Below, in pieces: positions 54,087 to 63,740 of a stretch of DNA of 64,000 nt. The stretch is taken from NCBI RefSeq assembly GCF_009496155.1, contig NZ_WIJP01000009.1:46474-110473 (forward strand), given 5' to 3'. The position numbers were made by a program, and so were the translations under genes. Origin of the DNA: Streptococcus mitis (GTDB taxonomy: Bacteria; Bacillota; Bacilli; Lactobacillales; Streptococcaceae). How positions within the stretch are numbered: position 1 is the stretch's first letter; every line of letters starts with the position of its first letter. The notes beneath the pieces are model-generated. The model had not been told where the DNA came from. It ran no database searches and saw only the letters and a program-made list of their open reading frames with translations.

Positions 54087-54803
54087 TTAGAATCCGTCTA
54101 CGTTTGTGTAGATCTTTTGTACGTCTTCGTCGTCTTCAAGAACGCTGTAAAGTTTTTCAAAGGTTTCAAGGTCATCGCCTGACAATTCCACTTCTGACTG
54201 AGGAATCATTTCCAATTCAGTCACTTGGAATTCTTCGATACCTGACTCACGAAGGGCAACGATAGCCTTATGAAGGTCAGTTGGCGCTGTGTAAACTGTG
54301 ATTGTACCTTCTTCTGCTTCTACATCATCCACATCCACATCTGCTTCTAGCAATTGCTCAAAGACTGCGTCCGCATCTTCACCTGCAAATACAATAACAC
54401 CCTTATTGTCGAAGAGGTAAGAAACCGAACCTGAAGCACCCATGTTTCCGCCGTTTTTACCAAAGGCAGCACGGACATTGGCTGCTGTACGGTTAACGTT
54501 AGAAGTCAAGGTATCAACAATCAGCATAGAACCATTTGGCCCAAAACCTTCGTAACGTCCTTCTGTAAAGGTTTCGTCTGTGTTTCCTTTAGCCTTGTCC
54601 AAAGCCTTATCGATAACGTGTTTTGGCACTTGGGCTTGTTTAGCACGGTCGATAACGAATTTCAAGGCTGAGTTTGATTCTGGATCTGGATCACCTTTTT
54701 TAGCTGCTACATAGATTTCTACACCAAATTTTGCATATACTTTAGAGTTAGCTCCATCTTTAGCCGTTTTCTTGGCTACGATATTGGCCCATTTACGTCC
54801 CAT
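54087..54803 (-). CDS. YebC/PmpR-family protein
   Basis: A 238-residue YebC-family protein ([55 protein letters not shown]). Members act as transcription factors or, in recent work, in relief of ribosome stalling at polyproline; which applies here is not visible. AAGGAG precedes the ATG. Monocistronic. Confidence 0.92.
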   Translation of the reverse strand: MGRKWANIVAKKTAKDGANSKVYAKFGVEIYVAAKKGDPDPESNSALKFVIDRAKQAQVPKHVIDKALDKAKGNTDETFTEGRYEGFGPNGSMLIVDTLTSNVNRTAANVRAAFGKNGGNMGASGSVSYLFDNKGVIVFAGEDADAVFEQLLEADVDVDDVEAEEGTITVYTAPTDLHKAIVALRESGIEEFQVTELEMIPQSEVELSGDDLETFEKLYSVLEDDEDVQKIYTNVDGF

Positions 54804-54899
54804 TAGGAATCTCCTTTTTTCACATTTTAATCTTTCTTATTATAACACAAGTTTTTTCGATTTTCACTAGAGGAAATGGATTTTATTTAGCAAATCAAG

Positions 54900-56270
54900 C
54901 TAGGATGGTACTTTTGTTACCAAGATTTCCTTGCCTTCTTTTATCAAGGGGTGACGGAAAAGCGAAAAGTACAGTTGGATGGTCATGGCAACCCAGATTA
55001 GGGGTTCGCAAAGGATAACTCCCTTATAGCCCGCCCAAGGGATAATCAAGACCACAAAAGCGATTTTCCCGATTAGTTCTATAAAGCTAGAAAGCAGAGG
55101 AAGGACTTTTTGCCCCAAGCCCTGCAAGCAATTACGATAAATCAACAAGAGACTCAAAATAGGATAAAAGGCTGAGCTGATTTGCAAATAGAGACTGCCA
55201 TTTTCTACCAAATAACCATCCGTTGAACTAGCCAAGAAGGAAACCAAGGGTGGACTGGCAAAAAAGAGGAAGATACAAACAAAAACTGCCCAGGATATAC
55301 TTAAACGACTGCCGATTCGAAGTCCTTGAACAATGCGGTCTGGTCGCTTAGCTCCTAGATTCTGAGAAGCAAAGGTCGTCATCGAAGCAGAAATAGCGGT
55401 CATAGGAAGAAGGGCGAAAGCCATAATGCGTCGAGCCGCCGTCTGGGCACTAATAATCACTGCACCAAAGGTATTAACAGAAGACTGTAAAATCACACTG
55501 CCTATAGATACAATTGAACTCATCAAGCCCATAGCCAAACCTTGCTCCAAAAGATCCACATACAAAGCCTTGTCCCATTTAAAATGTTTCAGCTGAGGTA
55601 GAAGTTCTGGCACACTCTTACGGATATAATAAAAGCAGAGAACCGCTGATAAGCCTTGCGAAATGATGGTAGCAAGTCCCGCAGATTGAACTCCAAGATG
55701 CAATTGCGTAATAAAATAGAGATCGAGAAACACATTAACCAAGGCAGAGAAAATCAGAAATCCCAGAGCTGCCAGACTATCCCCAATAGAACGCAACAAG
55801 CCTGCAAAGAGATTATAGGCAAAACTAACACCGACACAGGTCACAATCATAGAAATATATTGATAAGATTGAGGAAGGATTTCTGTAGGGGTATCCAAGT
55901 ACTGTAAAAGTGGATACAATCCCAGAAAACCCAGCAGCATAACCACAATACTCAACAGAGCTCCTAAAATCCAGGTGGCTGCTACTGCTTCCTTGATCTT
56001 TGTAAAATTCCGAGCCCCGTAATAACGGGCAATGACAATCCCCATGCCATTGCCAACACCAAGAGTAAAACCTACAATCAGATCAAAAATCGCTGTCGTC
56101 GCTCCTACTGCAGCCAAGGATTCTTGACCAAGAAATCGTCCAACAATCAAGACATCAGCAGTATTATAGAGCTGTTGAAAAATATTTGATAGCAAGATTG
56201 GGAAGACAAAACTCAAGAGAGAGGGAAGAATCGAGCCATGAATCAAATCCACTGTTCGTTTTTTATTCAT
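54900..56270 (-). CDS. dinF: MATE-family efflux protein DinF
   Basis: A 456-residue MATE transporter with twelve membrane segments in two bundles (LPSLLSFVFPILLSNIFQQL, GVGNGMGIVIARYYGA, ASMTTFASQNLGAKR). In S. pneumoniae dinF lies after recA in the competence-induced cinA-recA-dinF-lytA unit; here the first three are kept but lytA is not present downstream. A BOX element separates it from recA. It exports organic cations or bile-like compounds in exchange for Na+ or H+. Confidence 0.9.
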   Translation of the reverse strand: MNKKRTVDLIHGSILPSLLSFVFPILLSNIFQQLYNTADVLIVGRFLGQESLAAVGATTAIFDLIVGFTLGVGNGMGIVIARYYGARNFTKIKEAVAATWILGALLSIVVMLLGFLGLYPLLQYLDTPTEILPQSYQYISMIVTCVGVSFAYNLFAGLLRSIGDSLAALGFLIFSALVNVFLDLYFITQLHLGVQSAGLATIISQGLSAVLCFYYIRKSVPELLPQLKHFKWDKALYVDLLEQGLAMGLMSSIVSIGSVILQSSVNTFGAVIISAQTAARRIMAFALLPMTAISASMTTFASQNLGAKRPDRIVQGLRIGSRLSISWAVFVCIFLFFASPPLVSFLASSTDGYLVENGSLYLQISSAFYPILSLLLIYRNCLQGLGQKVLPLLSSFIELIGKIAFVVLIIPWAGYKGVILCEPLIWVAMTIQLYFSLFRHPLIKEGKEILVTKVPS

Positions 56271-56385
56271 AAGGCTATTATATCAGCTTTCTAGAGGAGC
56301 GACAAGAAACAGCAAACTATGCGTGAGCTGAAAACCAGAACAAGGCAACAAAAAAGCAGTGGATTCCTCCACTACTTTGACAGCT

Positions 56386-56492
56386 TATACTCAATGAAAA
56401 TCAAAAAGCAAACTAGAAAGCTAGCCACAGACAGTACTTGAGTACGGCAAGGCGAAGCTGACGTGGTTTGGATTTGATTTTCGAAGAGTATT
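56386..56492 (-). repeat. BOX element 4
   Basis: TATACTCAATGAAAATCAAA to GATTTTCGAAGAGTATTA with centre CAGTACTTGAGTACGGCAAG, which includes the classic BOX-PCR region. It lies between recA and dinF and supplies part of the recA stop codon (56491-56493). Confidence 0.9.
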
Positions 56493-57657
56493 ATTCTTCA
56501 ATTTCGATTTCAAGCTCGTCGCCTAGGTCAAGAGTTACTTCTTCATTCACTGAATCTGCTTGAACTGCTTCATCTTTTTTGGTTTCAACATCTTCTACAG
56601 TAGCTTCTTCTCCATCAATCAAGCCAAATTTAGAACGGACTTGCTTATCAATTTCATCAAAGATTTCTGGGTGCTCTGCCAAGTATTTCTTAGCATTCTC
56701 AGAACCTTGCCCGATTTTTTCATCCTTGTATGAGTACCAAGCCCCTGCTTTTTTGATAATATCCAAGTCGCTTGCAATCTTCAAGAGTTCACCAGTCTTA
56801 GAAATTCCTTCTCCGTACATAATTTCAACTACGGCTTCCTTAAATGGTGGAGCCACCTTATTTTTTACAACCTTAATCTTAGTTTCTTTACCGACATTGG
56901 TTTCTTTTTGGTCACCAGTTCCCTTAATTTGTGTATTACCACGAACATCCAAGCGGACTGAAGCGTAGAATTTCAGAGCACGTCCACCAGGAGTTGTTTC
57001 TGGATTTCCAAACATGACCCCAACTTTTTCACGCAATTGGTTGATAAAGATGGCAATTGTTTTGGTTTTATTGATAGAAGCACCAAGCTTACGCATGGCC
57101 TGGCTCATCATACGAGCCTGCAAACCAACGTGGCTATCACCGATATCTCCATCAATTTCCGCACGAGGTACAAGGGCCGCAACTGAGTCGACCACGACAA
57201 GATCCACAGCACCTGAGTCAATCAATTTTCCTGCAATCTCAAGACCTTGCTCTCCTGAGTCTGGTTGAGACAAGAGCAATTCGTCAATATTGACACCAAG
57301 GGCCGCAGCATAAGCTGGATCGAGGGCATGTTCCGCATCGATAAAGGCTGCAATACCACCTTCTTTTTGTGCTTGTGCAACTGCATGAAGGGCAACTGTT
57401 GTCTTACCAGATGACTCTGGCCCATAGATTTCGATGATACGTCCCTTAGGATAACCACCTGAGCCAAGGGCAATGTCAAGTGCCAAGGAACCTGAGCTCA
57501 TCACTTGCACCTTTTGCTCGGCACGTTCACCCAAACGCATGATTGATCCTTTACCAAAGTCTTTCTCAATCAGTTTAAGAGCGTCATTCAAGGCTTTTTC
57601 ACGTTCAGCCCCGAATTTTTTTGAAATTTCATCTAATTTTTTTGGTTTTTTCGCCAT
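56491..57657 (-). CDS. recA: Recombinase RecA
   Basis: A 388-residue RecA: Walker [10 protein letters not shown] (79-87), [27 protein letters not shown] (Walker B) and loop L2 ([20 protein letters not shown]), with an acidic C-terminal tail (ELEIEIEE). It drives homologous recombination, transformation and SOS-like induction. It follows cinA after 54 bases and is induced with it in competence by the cin-box. The stop codon sits at the BOX border. Confidence 0.98.
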   Translation of the reverse strand: MAKKPKKLDEISKKFGAEREKALNDALKLIEKDFGKGSIMRLGERAEQKVQVMSSGSLALDIALGSGGYPKGRIIEIYGPESSGKTTVALHAVAQAQKEGGIAAFIDAEHALDPAYAAALGVNIDELLLSQPDSGEQGLEIAGKLIDSGAVDLVVVDSVAALVPRAEIDGDIGDSHVGLQARMMSQAMRKLGASINKTKTIAIFINQLREKVGVMFGNPETTPGGRALKFYASVRLDVRGNTQIKGTGDQKETNVGKETKIKVVKNKVAPPFKEAVVEIMYGEGISKTGELLKIASDLDIIKKAGAWYSYKDEKIGQGSENAKKYLAEHPEIFDEIDKQVRSKFGLIDGEEATVEDVETKKDEAVQADSVNEEVTLDLGDELEIEIEE

Positions 57658-57711
57658 TCTATTCTCCTACATTCTAATGATCCTTAGACCTATCTACTAT
57701 TATATCAAAAG

Positions 57712-58968
57712 TTAGTCACTTAATAAAGCCTTGCGAACTAGGTTAAAGGCATGCATAACCGCAATGTGACGTACATCCGCTCGACTTCTGCCTCCAATAT
57801 TAACCTTGATGACTTCAGTTTCATGCTCCTGTGCCAAGCCTATGAAGACTGTCCCAGCTGGGTGCCCTTCTAAGCTATCCGGTCCTGCTACTCCAGTCAA
57901 ACTAATTCCAAAATCAGACTGGGTCTTGCTTCGTGCCTGCTCAGCCATCTTCTGGGCTGTATATGCAGACACAACACCATGTTCTTCCAAATACTTAATA
58001 GGAATATCCAACATCTTTGATTTTTCCTCCAAGCTATAGGTCACAAAACCACCCTTAAATATACTTGAAGCTCCTGAAAAATCCGCCACAGTAGCTTGGA
58101 AAAGACCTGCTGTCAAGCTCTCTGCAGCCGTGATGGTTTTCCTCTGTTTTTTCAGTTCTTCTACCACAATGCTGGCCAAGCTAGTTTCTTCCCCATACCC
58201 ATAACAAAGGTCTCGTAAAGAAAGACCTTCAAAGGTTTGGTGACCTAAGATTTGATTTTCCAAGATATCCAGCGCTTGATTAACCTCTCCTTGACTACTA
58301 GCTTTTGTTGACAGACGCAGGGTTACCTCTCCTGTCTTGGCATAAGGTGCTAAGGTCGGATCTGTTTGATTGTCAATTAAATCAGCCAAAATGGTCACCA
58401 GCTGACTTTCGCCAATTCCAAAGAAACGAAGAACTCGGGAATACAGCTTGCTCCCTGTCATCAACTTGGGTAGAAGTTGGTTTAAGACCATGGGTTTCAA
58501 TTCACTTGGTGGACCAGGAAGGACGACATAGGTCACTCCGTCTACTTCCGACACCCCTCCTACTGCTAAACCTGTCTCATTTGGCAGTGGAGTTGCCCCT
58601 GCTACAAGTTGAGCTTGTCTTTCATTATTCGGTGTTCGGGCATAGTCTGGTCTCTGGGCAAAAAAAACATCCAACTTCGCCTGCGCCTGAGGATCGAAAA
58701 CTAATTCTTTCCCTAAGAATTTAGCTAGAGTTTGTTTGGTTAAGTCATCCTCAGTCGGTCCCAAACCACCTGTCAAAATCACCAAACTGCTACGTTGACT
58801 GGCAATCTCAAGCAAAGACAAAAGACGAGCTTCATTGTCTCCTACAGCCGTCTGAAAATATACATCTACCCCAATTTCTGCTAGTTTTTCTGATAAAAAC
58901 TGGGCATTGGTATTAACAATCTGTCCTGTCAAAATCTCTGTTCCAACAGCAATGATTTCTGCTTTCAT
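57712..58968 (-). CDS. cinA: CinA competence-induced protein
   Basis: A 418-residue protein with an N-terminal MoCF-like pyrophosphatase domain ([33 protein letters not shown]) and a C-terminal nicotinamide-mononucleotide deamidase domain ([29 protein letters not shown]). In pneumococcus it brings RecA to the membrane during transformation. A ComX-type cin-box lies 18-25 bases upstream of the start. Confidence 0.95.
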   Translation of the reverse strand: MKAEIIAVGTEILTGQIVNTNAQFLSEKLAEIGVDVYFQTAVGDNEARLLSLLEIASQRSSLVILTGGLGPTEDDLTKQTLAKFLGKELVFDPQAQAKLDVFFAQRPDYARTPNNERQAQLVAGATPLPNETGLAVGGVSEVDGVTYVVLPGPPSELKPMVLNQLLPKLMTGSKLYSRVLRFFGIGESQLVTILADLIDNQTDPTLAPYAKTGEVTLRLSTKASSQGEVNQALDILENQILGHQTFEGLSLRDLCYGYGEETSLASIVVEELKKQRKTITAAESLTAGLFQATVADFSGASSIFKGGFVTYSLEEKSKMLDIPIKYLEEHGVVSAYTAQKMAEQARSKTQSDFGISLTGVAGPDSLEGHPAGTVFIGLAQEHETEVIKVNIGGRSRADVRHIAVMHAFNLVRKALLSD

Positions 58969-58985
58969 GTTTCCTCCTACCTATC

Positions 58986-58993
58986 TATTCGTA
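58986..58993 (-). promoter_or_regulatory. cin-box (ComX/SigX promoter) of cinA-recA
   Basis: TACGAATA on the minus strand, the exact competence sigma factor recognition sequence of pneumococcus-group streptococci, at the right distance before cinA. It links recA and dinF to natural transformation. Confidence 0.88.
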
Positions 58994-59056
58994 TTTTTTT
59001 GAAAAAATCGCAGGAAATTTCCCACGATTGATTTTTTATTTGTATCAAAAAACGAA

Positions 59057-60109
59057 CTATTCTACTTCATTTGTTACAAAGACGCCTTGTTGTTGATTAT
59101 CCCCATTATCAACAGGCAACCGTCCAAACAAATCTTCAAATAAGACAGCATTTGTTTCAAGTTGAGTGACTTCTTCTTGTTCCAAAGAACGTCGCAATAT
59201 ATTCTGCATTTCCAACATATGCTCTCTAGAAACAATCTGATAAGAAATACCTTGCAACATCTCTCCCTCACCCTTCAACTGTTGTGATTCAATAGTTTTA
59301 AACGAATCCTTGTAACCTAACAAGCTTGGAATACTTTTTGCAGATAAATCAATATTAGTCTGCATATTAGTGCTTAGAGCTTTTAAAATAGATTGGTAGT
59401 GACTAACACTATTCAAACTAAGAACTTTTTCAACAACTTTTTGAATGACTTCACGTTGTCTCTTTTGACGTCCGTAGTCCCCTTCTGGATCCTGGTAACG
59501 CATGCGAGAATAAACAAGCGCTTCTTCTCCATTTAGAGTTTGCTGCCCAACACCAATAGAAATGGTGTTAAATTCCTCTTGATCACTAATGGAAATCGGA
59601 AAACCTAGAGTATTATTGACAGTAACTCCCCCTACCGCATCGACTAATTGTTGCAAACCTTGCATATTGACCATAATATAGCGGTCAATATGAATGTTCA
59701 TCATCTTCTGAATAGTTGAGATAGCTAATTCTGCACCTCCTCCAGCATAGGCAGCATTCAATTTTGCTTCCTCAATCCGCCCATCTTTTTGCTGAATTTT
59801 TGTCAAAATATCTCGCTCTAAGCTCAACATTGTTGTCTTTTTCGTATGAGGATTAACCGTTAAGAGAATCATAGAATCACTATTCCCCTCCCAAGTGTCG
59901 GTTCGTTCCACATTTCCAGTATCAACTCCCATCAAAAGAATCGTTAAGGGTTCAGTAGCCTCAATAACATTGGTTTCTTCCCCAATTTTTTTATAGGTCC
60001 GTGATAAGGTTTCCGTACCTTGCTGATAAATAGTATAAGCGAAGACACCCACACCCAAAATTGTCACAGCTAGAAAAGCTAGCACCATTCCAATAATTTT
60101 TTTAACCAT
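59057..60109 (-). CDS. LCP-family cell wall glycopolymer ligase
   Basis: A 350-residue LytR-CpsA-Psr protein: one N-terminal membrane anchor (IGMVLAFLAVTILGVGVFAY), then the LCP domain with LLMGVDTGNVERTDTWEGNSDSM, LTKIQQKDGRIEE-like Arg/Asp residues and RYQDPEGDYGRQKRQREVI. These enzymes attach teichoic acids or capsule to peptidoglycan from polyprenyl pyrophosphate carriers. Gene order tsaE-GNAT-lcp-cinA matches pneumococcus. Confidence 0.93.
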   Translation of the reverse strand: MVKKIIGMVLAFLAVTILGVGVFAYTIYQQGTETLSRTYKKIGEETNVIEATEPLTILLMGVDTGNVERTDTWEGNSDSMILLTVNPHTKKTTMLSLERDILTKIQQKDGRIEEAKLNAAYAGGGAELAISTIQKMMNIHIDRYIMVNMQGLQQLVDAVGGVTVNNTLGFPISISDQEEFNTISIGVGQQTLNGEEALVYSRMRYQDPEGDYGRQKRQREVIQKVVEKVLSLNSVSHYQSILKALSTNMQTNIDLSAKSIPSLLGYKDSFKTIESQQLKGEGEMLQGISYQIVSREHMLEMQNILRRSLEQEEVTQLETNAVLFEDLFGRLPVDNGDNQQQGVFVTNEVE

Positions 60110-60116
60110 ATTTCTA

Positions 60117-60635
60117 TTAATCTATCAGTCTACCCATCAGGTAAACATCGATAAATTCCCCTTCCTCTATGTACGCACCGCGCTCTTGTCTACCTTCAAT
60201 TGCAAAGCCATGCTTTTGATATAAATGAACTGCCGCCAGATTACGAGTTTGGACAGTGAGTTGAAGTCTACGAAGAATGCCACTTGCCTGCGCCCATTCT
60301 ACGACTTCTTCAAGCAATAAACTTCCCAGTCCATTATTCCAATATTTCTTACCAATCACAATAAAGAGATCTCCAATATGACGAACTCTCTTGCGTTGGT
60401 CAGCTGTAATATTTACAATACCAGCAATTTTATCATTTAAGAATGCAAGTAAGGTTATCTGATTGTCCCAACTAGCTTGCTTGTTGAGGAATATTGCCAT
60501 CTCCTCACTGGTCAAGAGAATACCATCTCCGTCTAGACTGGTAAAATCTGTCTCCAAACTCACACAATTTAAAAACGTCACTAATTCAGCTGCATCTTCA
60601 GCTTCTGCTTCCCTAATGAGCAATTCATACTCCAT
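60117..60635 (-). CDS. GNAT-family N-acetyltransferase
   Basis: A 172-residue acetyltransferase with the acetyl-CoA P-loop region (GKKYWNNGLGSLLLEEVVEW, QTRNLAAVHLYQKHGFAIEG). Substrate unknown. It overlaps the tsaE end by 11 bases and precedes the LCP gene by 7 bases. Confidence 0.88.
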   Translation of the reverse strand: MEYELLIREAEAEDAAELVTFLNCVSLETDFTSLDGDGILLTSEEMAIFLNKQASWDNQITLLAFLNDKIAGIVNITADQRKRVRHIGDLFIVIGKKYWNNGLGSLLLEEVVEWAQASGILRRLQLTVQTRNLAAVHLYQKHGFAIEGRQERGAYIEEGEFIDVYLMGRLID

Positions 60636-61068
60636 GTTGAAGCTCCTCTAAGAGTTTTTCTGCGCGCAAACCCTTTGCTTGGAAATGTAATCTGCGACCG
60701 TCTTCTTCTTTTAAAATTTCCAATTCTAAATAAGTATCTGGCAAGGCATCACCTAAAAGATTCCCCCACTCGATGACAGTCACCCCGCCACCAAAGAGAA
60801 ACTCATCCAAATCGATAGAATCCGCATCCCCCTCAATACGATAAACATCTAAATGGTAAAGGGGTAGACGACCTTCATACTCTCTTACGATAGTGTAGGT
60901 TGGACTCTTAATCATCTGAGTAATCTGTAACCCTTTAGCTAGACCTTTTGTAAAGGTCGTTTTGCCTGCTCCAAGTTCTCCAGTTAAGATTAAAACATCA
61001 TTCTTTTCTAATAGATGACCCAAACGCTCACCTAAGGCTTGCAGCTCTTCTTCATTTTTTGTGTACAT
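60625..61068 (-). CDS. tsaE: tRNA threonylcarbamoyladenosine biosynthesis ATPase TsaE
   Basis: A 147-residue P-loop ATPase (LTGELGAGKTTFTKGLAKGL, SPTYTIVREYEG, PLYHLDVYR). TsaE supports TsaB-TsaD in making the t6A modification of ANN-reading tRNAs. First gene of the tsaE-GNAT-LCP cluster. Its upstream side now carries the truncated BOX and IS30 copy 2. Confidence 0.94.
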   Translation of the reverse strand: MYTKNEEELQALGERLGHLLEKNDVLILTGELGAGKTTFTKGLAKGLQITQMIKSPTYTIVREYEGRLPLYHLDVYRIEGDADSIDLDEFLFGGGVTVIEWGNLLGDALPDTYLELEILKEEDGRRLHFQAKGLRAEKLLEELQHGV

Positions 61069-61119
61069 ATTCTTATTATACCAAAAACTTTTCTTTTGTG
61101 TCTATTTTCCTGCTAAACT

Positions 61120-61139
61120 TATACTCAATGAAAATCAAA
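61120..61139 (-). repeat. Truncated BOX element 5
   Basis: Only the boxC end TATACTCAATGAAAATCAAA remains; IS30 copy 2 begins at the next base. The rest of the BOX is not found beyond the IS. Confidence 0.8.
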
Positions 61140-62670
61140 GGTAACTTCTCAAAGTAACTTCCACTTGGCTAGCCGAAGTGGAAATTAGTCTAAAACGGAT
61201 TTTTATGGTGGAATTAAGTATGAGACGTTTGAGTTAGAAATGAGGTCCACTATGACAAAACATAAACACCTTACCCTTTCAGACCGTAATGATATCCAAT
61301 TAGGCTTAGAGCGCGGGGAAACCTTCAAAGCTATTGGACAATCCATTCTAAAAGACCCGACTACTGTTTCTAAAGAAGTCAAGCGAAACAGACAAATTAG
61401 AGACTCGACCTCTAACAACCTTCCCTGCCCTCTACTAGATAAAGCTCCCTTTGTCTGTAACTGCTGTCCTAAAAGAAGACAAAATTGTGACTATCAGAAA
61501 ATCTTCTACCTCGCTAAACAAGCTCAAAAACAATACGAACAAACTCTTGTCGAAGCTCGTGAAGGGACTCCCCTTAACTCGCAGACTTTCTGGGACATGG
61601 ACAAAGTCATTTCTGATGGTGTTAAAAAGGGACAACACATCTATCATATCCTCAAAACTCATAACCTTGATGTCAGCTCCTCAACTGTCTATCGACACAT
61701 CCGAAAAGGATACCTATCTATCGCTCCGATTGATTTAGCCAGAGCCGTTAAATTCAAAGAAAGACGGAAAAGTAAGTTACCTTCCATCCCTAAAGAAGCT
61801 AAAAAAGGACGTTCCTATGAGGATTTCCAAAATTATTTAGCTCTTAACCAACTGAACTACTGGCTGGAAATGGACACCGTTATGGGCAGGATAGGAGGTA
61901 AAGTCCTACTCACCTTCAATCTCTCTTTCTGTAACTTTATCTTCGCTAGACTTATGGATAATAAAACTGCCCTTGAGGTTACCAAACACCTCTATAAGCT
62001 CAAGAACACTCTTCACCAAGCTGACAAAGATTTCTTCCTACTCTTTCCTGTCATCCTCACAGATAATGGTGGAGAGTTTGCCAGGGTTGATGACATCGAA
62101 ATGGATGTTCGAGGAGAAAGTAAACTTTTCTTTTGTGCCCCTAATCGCTCTGACCAGAAAGGCAGAATTGAGAAAAATCACACGCTGATTCGCGACATTT
62201 TACCTAAGGGAACTTCCTTTGACAACTTAACTCAAGAGGACGTCAATCTCGTTTGTTCGCATGTCAACAGTGTCAAACGGGCTGCTTTGAATGGAAAGTC
62301 AGCCTATGAACTTTTTGCCTTTACTTATGGAGAAGAGATTCCTAAGCTTCTCGGTATTTCTAAAATACCTGCAGAAGATGTCTGCCAGTCTTCTACATTA
62401 CTCCAACATAAAATCTAAAAACTAACCTAAACCCCCATTCAAACGTCTCACACTAACTTCCACCATAGCGGAACTTAATCTGAAACGCCTTCAGATGAGG
62501 GGATTTTGTGCGCTCTTTTTTTCGATACCTTTCGGCTACAAAAGCGATGAAATCAAGCATTAGTAAAACCAGTGGAACTTACCCTGACACGGATTTCCAC
62601 TGGTTTTTATGATTTTTATCAGACTAACTTCCACTTGGATTAGCAGTGGAAGTTAGTTTGGGAATTTAGC
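61140..62670 (+). mobile_element. IS30-family element, copy 2, inserted in a BOX element
   Basis: Collinear with 16729-18259 without indels, including both outer and inner terminal repeats. The left end cuts a BOX element, but no matching target-site duplication exists at the right end, where TTAGCGTAGGAGCG follows. So the right flank was rearranged after insertion. Confidence 0.85.
61240..62418 (+). CDS. IS30-family transposase, copy 2
   Basis: A 392-residue transposase with the same domains as copy 1 and intact DDE residues (WLEMDTVMGR, ILTDNGGEFA, GRIEKNHTLIRD). In the Cys cluster it differs from copy 1 (SNNLPCPLL and FVCNCCPKRRQNC), so one Cys is lost and one gained. Differences are bunched around 61391-61535; the rest is almost identical. 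Confidence 0.93.
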   Translation: MRSTMTKHKHLTLSDRNDIQLGLERGETFKAIGQSILKDPTTVSKEVKRNRQIRDSTSNNLPCPLLDKAPFVCNCCPKRRQNCDYQKIFYLAKQAQKQYEQTLVEAREGTPLNSQTFWDMDKVISDGVKKGQHIYHILKTHNLDVSSSTVYRHIRKGYLSIAPIDLARAVKFKERRKSKLPSIPKEAKKGRSYEDFQNYLALNQLNYWLEMDTVMGRIGGKVLLTFNLSFCNFIFARLMDNKTALEVTKHLYKLKNTLHQADKDFFLLFPVILTDNGGEFARVDDIEMDVRGESKLFFCAPNRSDQKGRIEKNHTLIRDILPKGTSFDNLTQEDVNLVCSHVNSVKRAALNGKSAYELFAFTYGEEIPKLLGISKIPAEDVCQSSTLLQHKI

Positions 62671-62829
62671 GTAGGAGCGAAAAAAACCAACCTCAGGACC
62701 AATGTCATTAAGTTAGTTATCTAACGACTTGAATAGGAGGTGTGATTGAGGTCATCAAGGTGATTCTCTATCGCATCTTCTGTTTTTTTGCATGACAAAT
62801 AAAGGTTTTTTCATCCTATTTTTTGAGAT
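62671..62829. other. Remnant region between IS elements
   Basis: Short non-coding stretch, probably the end of the IS4-type element downstream of its transposase. TCATTAAGTTAGTTATCTAA may be part of a terminal repeat; no partner was found. Confidence 0.4.
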
Positions 62830-63738
62830 TTATGTTACTCTATAGATGAAATCAACTACCGATTGAGCCTTTATCTTTCTTGGATATTTTCGATTCGGTC
62901 GAATAATAGATAACTGTTTTTTGAGGTAGTTTTTCAACTGGAGAGAAGAAAGGGAACCGTTTAAAAATAAACGGCAGGCATAAGCCGCATCTGAGAAACA
63001 CACTTTATATCTTTGCTTTTTGTGACTACTGTCGATGGCAACTTGCGAGGTTACCCAACGACAAAAGTTAAAATTTGTAAAACGAGCAAAGATTTCTTGG
63101 AGAATCCCTTCCTTCTTTTTTGCATGAAAATTGACCAAGCCAACACTGTATTTCAGGTCACGAAAACTAGTCTCTATGCCCCATCTGCTGGCGTAGAGAT
63201 TTTTTAATTCTTGGACTGAATAGTCTGTATTTGTCACTAAAGTTTCGTATTTTCCTTCTTCCACTTCTAAACGCACCATACGAAAAGGAAGCTCATAGAG
63301 TGCTACAGGATCCTGTTTTTGACTTGTTTCTGGAAGAAAATCAAAAGTAGAATTGTGCGGAATAAAATGATAGTCATTGGGAAAATCATGATAAAGTTTT
63401 TTAAACTGCTTGGTTTGTTTTCGTGATAATGTTAGAGAAAATGTTTGATCAAAACACTCTGTATTTGGCAAGTTGAAGGAGGAACGCATGGATTGTTTTC
63501 CATCTCGAATACGGATGATATAAAGGCAACCTTTTTCTTGAAAATGAGCCATAAGATTGTAACTTTCATAGCCTCTATCCATAATAACAAGAGCTTTCTC
63601 GAAAGGGAGAAGTCTCCATCATCTGAATCAGAGCTAAGCGCTCATGTTGTGCATGTTTGTCTTGAATAAAAACATCTCGATACACTCCAGTCGTCAAGTC
63701 GTATAGGGCATTTATGTGCATAAGATTATAGGATTTAA
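62830..63738 (-). pseudogene. IS4-family transposase, frameshifted and 5' truncated
   Basis: The 3' frame (from 63582 to 62830) contains DRGYESYNLMAH (the DRGY catalytic segment) and YASRWGIETSFRDLKYSVGL, the Y-2-R-3-E-6-K signature of IS4-type transposases. Upstream the reading continues in another frame (LYDLTTGVYRDVFIQDKHAQ, HERLALIQMMETSPF); one extra base near 63601 separates them. The N-terminal part is missing, cut off near 63738 next to the IS1182-type element. Confidence 0.85.
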
Positions 63739-63740
63739 CG

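Noticed and set aside
58305..58724. A 139-codon plus-strand frame opposite cinA
   Set aside because: Antisense shadow; no start signals and cinA is intact.
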